Shown here: positions 1-7,116 of the stretch, one piece after another
Layout of the letters: every line of letters starts with the position of its first letter
Numbering within the stretch: the stretch's first letter is position 1
Assembly (NCBI GenBank): GCA_035504235.1
Contig: DATJSH010000110.1
Span: forward strand, 1-12,921
DNA from: DATARH01 sp035504235
GTDB lineage: Bacteria; Pseudomonadota; Alphaproteobacteria; ATCC43930; CGMCC-115725
Length of the DNA stretch: 12,921 bases
Reading direction: 5' to 3'
Notes under the pieces: model-generated
The model's database searches: none
Told to the model about the DNA's origin: nothing
What the model saw: the letters and a program-made list of their open reading frames with translations, nothing else
Translations under genes and position numbers: made by a program

Positions 1-918
1 ACCGGTTTCGAGGGATCGGGCGGCGTCGCCGTGCCGGATTTTCTGACCGGACTGCCGCGAAGCCTTTACGATCATACCGGCGACGACATCGATTTTGCCG
101 CGCTCAAAGGGAAGGACATTGCGGTGATCGGCGGCGCCGCCTCCGCCTTCGATGCCGCGGCTGTCGCGCTCGAAAGCGGCGCCAAATCGGTGCACCTCTT
201 CGCGCGGCGGGCGACCCTCGCCGCTACCCCGATCAATCGCAGCCGCGGCTATCCCGGCGCCTACGACAATTATTATGCGCTGCCCGACGCGGTGCGCTGG
301 CACCAGGCGATCCGCTATCGCCGCGCTGGCTCGACCGCGCCGCAGGACGCGATCGACCGCGTGCTGGGCCACGACAATTTCCACCTACACCTCGCCGCGC
401 CGTGGCTCTCGGCGCGAGAAGAAGCCGGCGGGATCGTCGCCGAGGTGGCCGCGGACGCAGCGGGCTGTCTTGCGGAAGGTGGAATGAGCTGGCGCTTCGA
501 CTTCGCGATCGCCGGCACCGGCTTCGCCGCCGATCCCAACCTGCGGCCGGAATTTGCCGATTTCGCTCGGCGCATCCTCTTATGGCGCGACCGCTACACC
601 CCGCCGCCCGATGAGACCGACCCGTTTCTCGGCGCCCATCCCTATCTCGGGCCCGGCAACGAATTCATGGAGAAAATTCCGGGCGAGGCGCCGTACCTCA
701 AGGATATCCACTGCTTCAACCCGGCGGGGTTCGTCAGCTTTGGCGTGCCGATCGGCGATGTCCCGAGCATGAAGCGCGGCCACCCGACGGTCACCGCGCA
801 AATCAGCCGCGATCTGTTCCTCGCCGATCTGGAGCACCATCAGCGCCGCATGACGGGCGACGTGCCGCCCGATTTCGGGCCGGAGCTCTACGCCAAGGCG
901 ATCTGGAAGCGCGGCTAG
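1..918 (+). CDS. FMO-like FAD/NAD(P)-dependent oxidoreductase, 5'-truncated by window edge
   Basis: The frame is open from base 1, so the N-terminus, which should carry the first FAD-binding Rossmann motif, lies outside the window. A GTG at 31 is only an internal valine. The visible 305 residues contain a second dinucleotide-binding motif, VIGGAASAFDAA at about residues 42-53. Its alanine at the third-glycine position is often seen with NADPH. An AGTGF motif at about 171-175 matches the ATG-type motif of flavin monooxygenases and related disulfide-type oxidoreductases. Both fit a two-dinucleotide flavoprotein of the FMO/Baeyer-Villiger-like superfamily, probably a soluble cytosolic enzyme that uses NAD(P)H. 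The substrate cannot be deduced. The gene converges on the next one with 6 bp between stops and no visible terminator hairpin. A non-monooxygenase flavoprotein reductase is the main alternative. Confidence 0.75.
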   Translation, partial: TGFEGSGGVAVPDFLTGLPRSLYDHTGDDIDFAALKGKDIAVIGGAASAFDAAAVALESGAKSVHLFARRATLAATPINRSRGYPGAYDNYYALPDAVRWHQAIRYRRAGSTAPQDAIDRVLGHDNFHLHLAAPWLSAREEAGGIVAEVAADAAGCLAEGGMSWRFDFAIAGTGFAADPNLRPEFADFARRILLWRDRYTPPPDETDPFLGAHPYLGPGNEFMEKIPGEAPYLKDIHCFNPAGFVSFGVPIGDVPSMKRGHPTVTAQISRDLFLADLEHHQRRMTGDVPPDFGPELYAKAIWKRG

Positions 919-924
919 ACCAAG

Positions 925-1284
925 TCAATTCGTCGGCGCCGTTTCGATGCGGTTATCTTTGTAGAGCGCCTGAAGCGCTTCGTGCAAAGCGATGACAAAC
1001 ATCGCCTTCGGGTGGTCCTTGCATTGTTTCTCGATCGCGTCGTTCACGCGAGCGTTGGGATCCCTGCCGACGACGCTCCACGTGTCATCGGTCAACCCAT
1101 TCGTCGCCGTCACGTAGCCGGTCCACCACATTTCGGCGAGCTTGCGATCCTCAGCGTTGGCGTCGAGGTACGCCTGACAGGTCATCACGCCTGCACCAAG
1201 AACTTGGAACCTTGTGTTCTTATCGGCGGCCTGCGCGTTGCCGCATAACAGCGTCATGGCGAGGATCATTCCAATAAGTTTCAT
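925..1284 (-). CDS. small secreted two-cysteine protein, HdeA/Rap1a-like size and layout
   Basis: This 119-aa protein starts with an apparent Sec signal peptide: Lys2, a hydrophobic stretch about residues 3-15, and an AQA-type cleavage site after Ala19. That leaves a mature protein of about 100 residues. The mature part has exactly two cysteines (Cys36 and Cys88), compatible with one disulfide in the periplasm, and a WWTGY segment at 53-57. Small helical periplasmic proteins of the HdeA/HdeB and Rap1a groups share the single disulfide and a W/GY core, but I cannot assign either family from the sequence alone. The start is supported by a purine-rich ribosome site, AGAGGAAAGG, just upstream of the ATG. 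It lies 144 bp downstream of the DUF72 gene on the same strand and could be cotranscribed with it, but nothing links their functions. Secretion is fairly secure and the function is unknown. Confidence 0.7.
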   Translation of the reverse strand: MKLIGMILAMTLLCGNAQAADKNTRFQVLGAGVMTCQAYLDANAEDRKLAEMWWTGYVTATNGLTDDTWSVVGRDPNARVNDAIEKQCKDHPKAMFVIALHEALQALYKDNRIETAPTN

Positions 1285-1428
1285 TACCTTTCCTCTTCTC
1301 GGCCAATTCGAAGATGATCGAGGGCGAATACCACCCAGTGGAGATGATAGGCAATGGATACACCGCTTGTGGTTTCCCGACCAACAGCGGGCGGAGCCGG
1401 AGCCTTGTTCGGAAAGCGCGATCCCCTG

Positions 1429-2322
1429 CTATTGCCTCTCGTCGTCGCGCCGCAGCCTCTCGCGCAGCGCCCGCGCGTCGGGCGGGGCGCGCACCTTGGC
1501 GTCGTTGTCGAAATAAACATAGACGTCCCGCGGCTGCGGAGACGGCGGGGTCGACGGATCGATCAGCCTCGCGGCGTCGGGCTGGCCACCCTCCGACCAG
1601 CTTTTGACCCGCGCCGTCCACCAGTCCAGCTCCGCATCGTCATAGCCGCTAGCATACCGCTCCTCGGCGCCATGCAGTCGGATATAGATAAAGCCGGCCG
1701 TGATATCCTCGGCATAAGGGAAGCCGGCGCCGTCGGAGAAGACCAGCGCCACCCCGTGCCGGCGAAGGAGCCGAGTGAAGGCGGGGTCGAGAAAGCTCGG
1801 ATCGCGGATTTCGACCGCATGGCGCAGCTCGCGGCGGCGATCAGTCTCGGTCAGCGCGCGCCCCGCGACGCGGTGATCGTGGTGCCGCGCCAGCTCCGCG
1901 GCGGCCTCGGTGTCACGCGGCAGGAGCGACAGGAAACGGTCGATCCGCTCTTCGTCGAAAGCAAATTGCGGCGGCAGCTGCCACAAAAACGGGCCGAGTT
2001 TTTGCCGCAGCGCCAACACACCCGAGGCGAAGAAATTGGCGAGCGGCGTTTCAACGTCGCGCAGTCGTTTCATATGCGTGATGAAGCGCCCGCCTTTGAC
2101 CGCGAAGACGAAATCGTCGGGCGTGCCGTCGCGCCACTGAGCGAAATTTTCCGGGCGCTTCAGCGAATAGAATGTGCCGTTGAGCTCGATCGTGTCGAAC
2201 CGCGCCGCCGCGAAGGCGAGCTCATCCCTGTGACGCAGCCCCTTCGGGTAGAACACGCCCCGCCAGCCGGGATAGAGCCAGCCCGAAAGGCCGATGCGGA
2301 TATGTCCCGATTCCGGAGCCAT
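1429..2322 (-). CDS. DUF72 (YecE-type) protein
   Basis: The 297-aa product has the hallmark blocks of DUF72 in order: IRIGLSGWLYPGW near residue 8, ELNGTFYSLKRP followed by a WRDGTPDDFVFAVK stretch near residues 46-76, then THMKRLRD, FLWQLPP, AVEIRDPSF, YIRLHG, and the C-terminal YVYFDNDAKVRAP. This is close to the usual family length of about 250-300 aa. The family is thought to adopt a TIM-barrel-like fold and is probably cytosolic; its biochemical role is not established, so no reaction is proposed. The ATG at 2322 is the only start that keeps the conserved IRIG strand, which begins eight residues in. There is no clear Shine-Dalgarno sequence before it, and its start codon lies only 14 bp from that of the divergent ABC-F gene, so the two promoter regions must overlap the genes themselves. 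Confidence 0.9.
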   Translation of the reverse strand: MAPESGHIRIGLSGWLYPGWRGVFYPKGLRHRDELAFAAARFDTIELNGTFYSLKRPENFAQWRDGTPDDFVFAVKGGRFITHMKRLRDVETPLANFFASGVLALRQKLGPFLWQLPPQFAFDEERIDRFLSLLPRDTEAAAELARHHDHRVAGRALTETDRRRELRHAVEIRDPSFLDPAFTRLLRRHGVALVFSDGAGFPYAEDITAGFIYIRLHGAEERYASGYDDAELDWWTARVKSWSEGGQPDAARLIDPSTPPSPQPRDVYVYFDNDAKVRAPPDARALRERLRRDDERQ

Positions 2323-2330
2323 GCTAAAAG
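2322..2330 (+). promoter_or_regulatory. possible extended -10 giving a leaderless ABC-F transcript
   Basis: TGCTAAAAG reads as an extended -10 (TGn then TAAAAG, four of six matches to TATAAT). A start site about 7 nt after the hexamer would fall on the A of the ABC-F ATG at 2337. No good -35 is seen, and the match is short, so this is tentative. It would explain the lack of a clear ribosome site and the very tight divergent spacing. Confidence 0.25.
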
Positions 2331-2336
2331 AACATC

Positions 2337-4223
2337 ATGCTGGCGATTTCGGACGTCACCTACCGCGTCGGCGGAAAGCGCGGGAGGGCGCTGCTCGACC
2401 ATGCCAACGCGCAGATCCCAGAGGGGGTCAAGCTCGGGCTCGTCGGCCGCAACGGCATCGGCAAATCGACGCTGCTCGACCTCATCCGCGGCCGGCTCGT
2501 GCCCGATGACGGCGACATCATCTTGCCGCGCGGCTGGCGGATCGGCTTTCTGGCGCAGGAGGCGCCGAGCGGCAGCGCGACGCCGCTCGCCACCGTGCTC
2601 GCCGCCGACCGCGAGCGCGCGCGTCTCATGGGCGAGTTGGAGCGCGATCCCCTGCCCGAGCGAATCGCCGAGATCGAGGCGCGGCTCGGCGAGATCGGCG
2701 CCCGATCAGCCCTCGCGCGCGCCGCCCGCATCCTCGCCGGGCTTGGTTTCGACACGGCGATGCAAGAGACCGCTATCGACGAATTGTCCGGCGGCTGGCG
2801 GATGCGCGTCGCGCTAGCTGCGGTGCTGTTCGCCGAACCCGATTTGCTCTTGCTCGACGAGCCGACCAACCATCTCGACATGGAGGCCTCGCTCTGGCTC
2901 GAGCGGTATCTCAGGCGCTATCGCCATAGTTTCATCCTGGTCAGCCACGACCGGCAGCTGCTGAATGCCGCGACCACCTCGATCCTGCACCTCGAAGCCG
3001 GCAGGTTGACGCTCTATTCCGGCAATTTTGACGCCTACCTGCGCGCGCGCAGCGAAGCGAAGGCGCGCCAGCAGGCGGTCGCCAAGCGCCAGGAGGCGCA
3101 GCGCCGCCACATGCAGGAATTCGTCGATCGCTTTCGCTACAAGGCGTCGAAGGCGCGCCAAGCGCAGAGCCGGCTGAAGGCACTCGCCAAGCTGGAGCCG
3201 GTCGCAGCGATCGCCGAAGCGCCACCCATCGAGCTGCACCTACCGGAGCCCATTGAGCTGCGCCCACCGCTGATCTCGCTGGAAAAGGCAAGTGTCGGCT
3301 ACGCCGAAGGCAAGCCGGTGCTGGCGGGGCTCGACCTGCGGCTCGATCCCGACGACCGAGTCGCGCTGCTCGGCGCCAACGGAAACGGCAAATCCACCTT
3401 CGCCCGACTGCTGGCGGGCCGGCTGCCGACGATGTCGGGCCATGTGACACGGCCGTCAAAGCTCGTCACCGGCTTTTTCGCACAACACCAGATCGAGGAA
3501 ATGCGCCCGGACGATTCGGCCTACGATCACCTTGCCGCGCTGCTGCCGGATTTGAACGAGGAAGCGATCCGCGCGCGGCTTGGCGCGTTCGGCTTTGGGC
3601 AGGACAAAGCGTTCGTACCGGTCGCGGCGCTGTCCGGTGGCGAGCGAGCGCGACTCAATTTGGCGCTGGTCACACACGATTCGCCCGCGCTGATAATCCT
3701 CGACGAGCCGACCAACCATCTCGACATGGAGACCCGGGAAAGCCTGGTCGAAGCCTTGGCCGAGTATTCGGGGGCGGTGGTTTTGGTAAGCCATGACTGG
3801 CACCTCGTCGAGCTGGTCGCCGATCGGCTGTGGCTGGTCGAGAACGGCACCGTGAAGCCGTTTGAAGGCGATCTCGGCGCCTATCGCGCCCGACTCGAGG
3901 AGCGCGAGACGGCGGAAGAAGAACGCGCCGCGCGGCTTTCCGAGCGCGACCCCAAGCGCCAGGCGCGCCGTGAGGCCGCGCGGCAGCGCTTGGCGCTCGA
4001 ACCGCTGCGCCGCGAGTCGCGGCGGGCGGAAGCCGCCGCGGCACAGCTGACCTTGGAGCGGCGCGCGCTCGACCACGAGCTTGCCGCGCCGGACGGGTTC
4101 GGCGGCGGTGCAGCGCTGGCCGAGGCGTTGAAGCGGCGAGCCGACCTCGCCCGCCGTATCGAAGAGGCCGAGGCGCAGTGGCTCGCCGCCGAGGAGGCGA
4201 TCGATCGCGCAGCGCGAGGTTGA
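2337..4223 (+). CDS. ABC-F ATPase, YheS/Uup-like ribosome-associated factor
   Basis: This is a 628-aa protein with two ATPase domains and no membrane segment, the ABC-F layout. Domain 1 has Walker A GRNGIGKST (37-45), signature LSGGW and Walker B LLLLDEPTNHLD (Asp174, Glu175). Domain 2 has Walker A GANGNGKST (346-354), signature LSGGE and Walker B LIILDEPTNHLD (Asp456, Glu457). Both switch histidines are present in VSHD. Between the domains is a charged Arg/Lys/Gln-rich helical linker containing FRYKASKARQAQSR, the region that contacts P-site tRNA in this family. About 100 C-terminal residues form a Glu/Arg/Ala-rich probable coiled coil. Length and linker best match E. coli YheS (about 637 aa) and the related Uup. 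ABC-F factors bind the ribosomal E site and act on stalled or slow translation; some confer antibiotic resistance, but nothing here indicates that. There is only a weak Shine-Dalgarno sequence. Confidence 0.93.
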   Translation: MLAISDVTYRVGGKRGRALLDHANAQIPEGVKLGLVGRNGIGKSTLLDLIRGRLVPDDGDIILPRGWRIGFLAQEAPSGSATPLATVLAADRERARLMGELERDPLPERIAEIEARLGEIGARSALARAARILAGLGFDTAMQETAIDELSGGWRMRVALAAVLFAEPDLLLLDEPTNHLDMEASLWLERYLRRYRHSFILVSHDRQLLNAATTSILHLEAGRLTLYSGNFDAYLRARSEAKARQQAVAKRQEAQRRHMQEFVDRFRYKASKARQAQSRLKALAKLEPVAAIAEAPPIELHLPEPIELRPPLISLEKASVGYAEGKPVLAGLDLRLDPDDRVALLGANGNGKSTFARLLAGRLPTMSGHVTRPSKLVTGFFAQHQIEEMRPDDSAYDHLAALLPDLNEEAIRARLGAFGFGQDKAFVPVAALSGGERARLNLALVTHDSPALIILDEPTNHLDMETRESLVEALAEYSGAVVLVSHDWHLVELVADRLWLVENGTVKPFEGDLGAYRARLEERETAEEERAARLSERDPKRQARREAARQRLALEPLRRESRRAEAAAAQLTLERRALDHELAAPDGFGGGAALAEALKRRADLARRIEEAEAQWLAAEEAIDRAARG

Positions 4224-4243
4224 GCGGAACCTCTGCAATTTGC

Positions 4244-4280
4244 GCTCCATTCGCGCGGCCAAAGGCCGCACGAATGGGGC
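4244..4280 (+). terminator. strong hairpin after the ABC-F gene, no T-tract
   Basis: Bases 4244-4260 pair with 4264-4280 around an AAA loop: 16 of 17 positions pair (one GT wobble), with a single C-A mismatch in the middle. It begins 20 nt after the ABC-F stop and lies ahead of the next promoter, which suits transcription termination or 3'-end protection. No T-run follows, so it may be a weak intrinsic terminator or an RNase barrier. A second CCATTCG at 4280-4286 can also pair with the 3' arm, so two folds compete. Confidence 0.5.
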
Positions 4281-4296
4281 CATTCGCAACCGGCTT

Positions 4297-4325
4297 TTGA
4301 CAGAAAGTAACTGGCTCGTAACAAT
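4297..4325 (+). promoter_or_regulatory. sigma70-like promoter for the 201-aa gene
   Basis: A perfect TTGACA (4297-4302), a 17-bp spacer and AACAAT (4320-4325, four of six matches) form a credible housekeeping promoter. A start site near 4332 would leave a leader of about 54 nt before the ATG at 4386. It lies downstream of the ABC-F hairpin, which separates the two transcription units. Confidence 0.5.
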
Positions 4326-4373
4326 GCTCAGGTTCCGGGGTGTGGCGTTTTGCCGCCTGCCTGTTCCCTCGTC

Positions 4374-4380
4374 GAGGAGA
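4374..4380 (+). promoter_or_regulatory. ribosome binding site that fixes the start of the 201-aa gene
   Basis: GAGGAGA lies 5 nt before the ATG at 4386. An in-frame start at 4350 exists but has no such site and would place this sequence inside the gene, so 4386 is preferred. Confidence 0.65.
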
Positions 4381-4385
4381 CCGCC

Positions 4386-4991
4386 ATGACCGACAGCAGC
4401 CCGGCGATCAGCGAACGCAACCTCGAGGCGTCGACCAACATTTCCCTGAAGCGCGAACCGGCGTGCTTCGCGTTTCTGTCGGCGAAATCGGCGGCGGCGC
4501 CAATGCCGATCGACGCCATCAATCTCGACCTCGCATCGGCCGATTATTTCCAGGGCCGCGCCTCGCTCTGGACGACTCTGGAGATGCGATCAGGCGTCAA
4601 TGCGGACCGCCCGACCGCGCTGCTCGGTTTTGATGAGAGCTTTCTGCGGCCCTTCACCCGCGCGTTGGTCGAGGCGGCAACGACCCGCGCCGCTTATCGC
4701 ATGACGATCCAGTCGACGACTGCCGAGGGCGGCCGTTGCCGCGTCGTCGAATACGTCACCGGACCGGGCAAAACGCTGAAGGAGCTGGTGATCCAGCCCT
4801 ACGAAGCAGTCATGTCGATTGCCGTGTCGAGCCGCGGCGACGGCGACGAGACCCTGTTCCAATTGCCGCGCACCGACAATTTCATCCGCGCCTTCGCCCG
4901 GATGTCGTACACCGCCGACCAGGTCCTGCATGATCTGCTGGACGAGATGGACCGGGTTGCGCGCCACCGCAACGTCGCGGCCGGCGCATAG
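4386..4991 (+). CDS. unrecognised 201-aa cytosolic protein
   Basis: I do not recognise this protein. The chosen start follows a strong GAGGAGA ribosome site. There is no signal peptide and no membrane segment, so it should be cytosolic. The sequence looks like an alternating alpha/beta globular domain. An early segment with scattered prolines is followed by YFQGRASLW near residue 54, a helix FLRPFTRALVEAATTRAAY near 85-104, predicted strands around RCRVVEYVTG and LKELVIQPYEAVMSIAVS near 116-147, and a C-terminal helix ending in LDEMDRVARHR. No catalytic motif is evident. It has its own probable promoter and is convergent with the EAL-domain gene, 37 bp apart, so the neighbourhood gives no firm functional clue. 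A small sensor-like or ligand-binding fold is possible but unsupported. It looks like a real gene because of codon use, ribosome site and promoter. Confidence 0.7.
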   Translation: MTDSSPAISERNLEASTNISLKREPACFAFLSAKSAAAPMPIDAINLDLASADYFQGRASLWTTLEMRSGVNADRPTALLGFDESFLRPFTRALVEAATTRAAYRMTIQSTTAEGGRCRVVEYVTGPGKTLKELVIQPYEAVMSIAVSSRGDGDETLFQLPRTDNFIRAFARMSYTADQVLHDLLDEMDRVARHRNVAAGA

Positions 4992-5028
4992 CGGATGACC
5001 GGGTTGAATCCGGACGTCACAATATCGA

Positions 5029-6801
5029 TCAGGCGGCGTGAGACCCGGCGCCGTCGGCCTCGACCAGGTGGGTGAGCGCAAAGGCGCCGAAGAAGCTTCC
5101 ATCCATCGGCTTGGCGAACAGGTAGCCCTGCGCATAGCCGCAGCCGTTGCGCCGCAGGATATCGCGCTGAACGACGGTCTCGACCCCTTCGGCGACGACA
5201 TCGGCGCCGTAAATGCGGGCGATTTTGAGCATCGCCAGCACCAGCTCCTTGCCGTCCGGGGTGTCGATCGCGCCGGTGAAACCGCGGTCGATCTTGATCG
5301 TGTCGACCGGGTAATCGCGCAGGGCGCCGAGCGCCGAATAGCCTGTGCCGAAATCGTCGATGGCGATGCGGATGCCGAGCTCTTGGAATTCAGCCAGCAC
5401 CGCGCGCGTGACCTCGGGGTTGCGCATGACCGCCGATTCGGTGATCTCGATCTTGAGCCGCGACAACGGGAAGCCGCTATCGCGGATCTCGGCCAGCGTC
5501 GCCAGCAGAACCGACGGATCGTTGAACTGGCGGGCCGAAACGTTGACGCTGACCCAATCCAATAGGTCGCGGCCGTAAAGCATCTGCCACACCTGCATCT
5601 GCCGCACGGTCTCGCGCAGCACCCAGCAGCCGACGGGTACGATCAACCCGGTTTCCTCGAGCACCGGCAGAAAAGCAGCGGGCGGCACGAGGCCGTCGCT
5701 CGGATGGTTCCAGCGCAACAGCGCCTCGGCGCCGATCATAACGCCGTCCTCGAGCCGCAAGATCGGCTGGTAATGCAGCACGAACTGGTTTTCGTCGAGC
5801 GCGGCGCGCAGCTGATCGAGGAGCGCCAGGCGCCGGCCGACATTACTAGTGAGCGCCGGTTCCCACGCAGTGGCGCTGTTCGGCCCGCGCTGCTTGGCTT
5901 CCTGCAGCGCGGCATCGAGATCGCGCATCGCATCGTCTTCGCTGCGGTGGCCCTCGGTGGTGACGATGTAGCCGAGATTGGCGGACAGCCGGACGCGCTG
6001 CTCACCGATGATGACCGGGCTCACCGCAAGCTGCAGCAACCGGCGGCCAAAGGCGTCGGCGTCGGCGAGGCTCGGCGCCGGGTTGCCGAGGATGATGGCG
6101 AATTCGTCCGCGCCAAGGCGCGCTACCATGTCGGAGCGCTGAGTCGCCGGGGCCTTGCCGGCGCGCGCCGTAGGAACCGGTCGCGACCGGGTGCTGGCGA
6201 GCAGACGGTTGGCGATGACCCGAAGCACCTCGTCGCCGGCGCTGGCGCCATACAGGTCGTTGACGCCTTTGAAATTATCGATGTCGAGCAGGAAGATCGC
6301 GGCCGGGCGACGCGGGCCGCTCTCGGGCGCCACCGCCGAGCGGACCCGCTTCATGAAGCAGTGGCGGCCGGCCAGACCGGTCAACGCGTCGGTCGCGTAT
6401 TGCAACGCCTTCTCGGTAGCGACCGTCAACGATTCGTGCAGCGTTGCAACGACGCCGAGGAACGCCCCGTCGCGGTCACGGTGCGGCCGCAAACTGACAA
6501 TGCGCTGGCTGGCGCCCGCGGTCAGCTCATCATCGCTGATGGACGCATCGACCGTCTCGCCCGCTACGGCGCGGCGGTGCATGCCCGTCAACAAGTCCGC
6601 GTTCGACGGATCGATCTGATCGTGACATTGGCCGACAACCCCCTCGCCGACAACGCCAAAGGCGTTGAGCCAACTGGTGTTGGCCGCGACATAACGCATC
6701 TCGCGGTCGAATAGTGCGACCGCGGACGGGATGTCGGCGACAAATCGCGTTATCGACTCCGGAATGGGGGCTTCCGGTTTGGGGCTGGTCTTTGGGGCCA
6801 T
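5029..6801 (-). CDS. PAS-GGDEF-EAL cyclic-di-GMP protein, probably a phosphodiesterase
   Basis: The protein has 590 aa and no membrane segment. A PAS-like domain covers about residues 15-125, a GGDEF domain about 135-310 and an EAL domain about 325-570. The GGDEF active-site motif reads GADEF (230-234), with the second glycine changed to alanine. The inhibitory-site Arg is missing: QRSD stands where RxxD is expected. A roughly 15-residue basic, Ala/Pro-rich insertion (about 206-220) lies just before the motif. In contrast, the EAL domain keeps its usual set: EALLRW (Glu359), Asn420 in NVSARQF, Glu452/Glu455 in IEITES, DDFGTGYS (482-489), Lys503 and Asp505 in KIDRGF, Glu538 and Glu541 in AEGVET, and GYLF (559-562). 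Hydrolysis of cyclic-di-GMP to pGpG is therefore the likely activity, with the GGDEF domain perhaps only binding GTP. The PAS ligand is unknown. Transcription probably starts in the AT-rich region upstream. Confidence 0.93.
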   Translation of the reverse strand: MAPKTSPKPEAPIPESITRFVADIPSAVALFDREMRYVAANTSWLNAFGVVGEGVVGQCHDQIDPSNADLLTGMHRRAVAGETVDASISDDELTAGASQRIVSLRPHRDRDGAFLGVVATLHESLTVATEKALQYATDALTGLAGRHCFMKRVRSAVAPESGPRRPAAIFLLDIDNFKGVNDLYGASAGDEVLRVIANRLLASTRSRPVPTARAGKAPATQRSDMVARLGADEFAIILGNPAPSLADADAFGRRLLQLAVSPVIIGEQRVRLSANLGYIVTTEGHRSEDDAMRDLDAALQEAKQRGPNSATAWEPALTSNVGRRLALLDQLRAALDENQFVLHYQPILRLEDGVMIGAEALLRWNHPSDGLVPPAAFLPVLEETGLIVPVGCWVLRETVRQMQVWQMLYGRDLLDWVSVNVSARQFNDPSVLLATLAEIRDSGFPLSRLKIEITESAVMRNPEVTRAVLAEFQELGIRIAIDDFGTGYSALGALRDYPVDTIKIDRGFTGAIDTPDGKELVLAMLKIARIYGADVVAEGVETVVQRDILRRNGCGYAQGYLFAKPMDGSFFGAFALTHLVEADGAGSHAA

Positions 6802-6911
6802 GGACGACTAAGAGCGGTTTCCAGACATCGCCTGGCAACCTATGACCCGGCGAATTAAAGGAGTCTGAACGGTGCCGCCCGCACAAGTACAATTAGTCGC
6901 AAGACCACGAA

Positions 6912-6940
6912 ATTGTTGTTTGAAAAAATGTTAATATCAA
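6912..6940 (-). promoter_or_regulatory. sigma70-like promoter for the PAS-GGDEF-EAL gene
   Basis: On the minus strand TTGATA (5 of 6), a 17-bp spacer and AACAAT (4 of 6) are correctly ordered, giving a leader of about 100 nt to the ATG at 6801. An imperfect inverted repeat (AGACC/AATTG at 6902-6915 against CAATTGGTCT at 6938-6947) brackets it and could be an operator, though this may be chance in AT-rich DNA. Confidence 0.4.
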
Positions 6941-7066
6941 TTGGTCTCGTAAAGCCGCAAGACTTTAGTTGTAATACGGTAAAATTTCAGTTAATAGAGC
7001 CACATTGAACAAAAAATCTGTGATTATATTGATAAAATCAAAAATCGCCGGTGACAACTAAAGCAA

Positions 7067-7088
7067 CAAGGGGGCCGAAGCCCCCTTG
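7067..7088 (-). terminator. intrinsic-type terminator of the His/Met-rich protein gene
   Basis: A perfect 9-bp stem (CAAGGGGGC with GCCCCCTTG) closes on a CGAA tetraloop. It lies 28 nt past the stop codon of the gene that ends at 7117. In that gene's direction it is followed by a moderately T-rich TTGCTTTAGTTG-type stretch rather than a clean T-run. Confidence 0.7.
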
Positions 7089-7116
7089 CGCTCGTATCGA
7101 CAAGATAGGGGCGGGC

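Larger units (their letters stand above)
6802..7116. other. AT-rich intergenic region of about 315 bp
   Basis: This is the longest gene-free stretch, and from about 6885 to 7048 it is clearly more AT-rich than anything else in the window. It holds the probable promoter of the EAL gene and the terminator of the His/Met-rich protein gene. An 8-bp direct repeat, CGCAAGAC, occurs at 6898-6905 and 6956-6963, 58 bp apart. A 20-codon frame starting at GTG 6872 behind AAAGGAG is present but unsupported. I see no RNA gene or mobile element. Confidence 0.6.

Noticed and set aside
1354..2817. A 487-codon open frame on the plus strand
   Set aside because: It runs antisense through the DUF72 gene and then out of frame into the ABC-F gene. 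The product is Arg-rich with no domain, as expected of a shadow frame in GC-rich DNA.
3456..4289. A 277-codon open frame on the minus strand
   Set aside because: Antisense to the second ATPase domain and coiled coil of the ABC-F gene, with no motifs of its own.
5704..6714. A 336-codon open frame on the plus strand
   Set aside because: Antisense to the GGDEF-EAL gene, whose motifs are unmistakable on the other strand.
6872..6934. A 20-codon frame with GTG start behind AAAGGAG
   Set aside because: The ribosome-like site is good, but the peptide has no recognisable features, no downstream gene is in position for it to regulate, and chance is likely.
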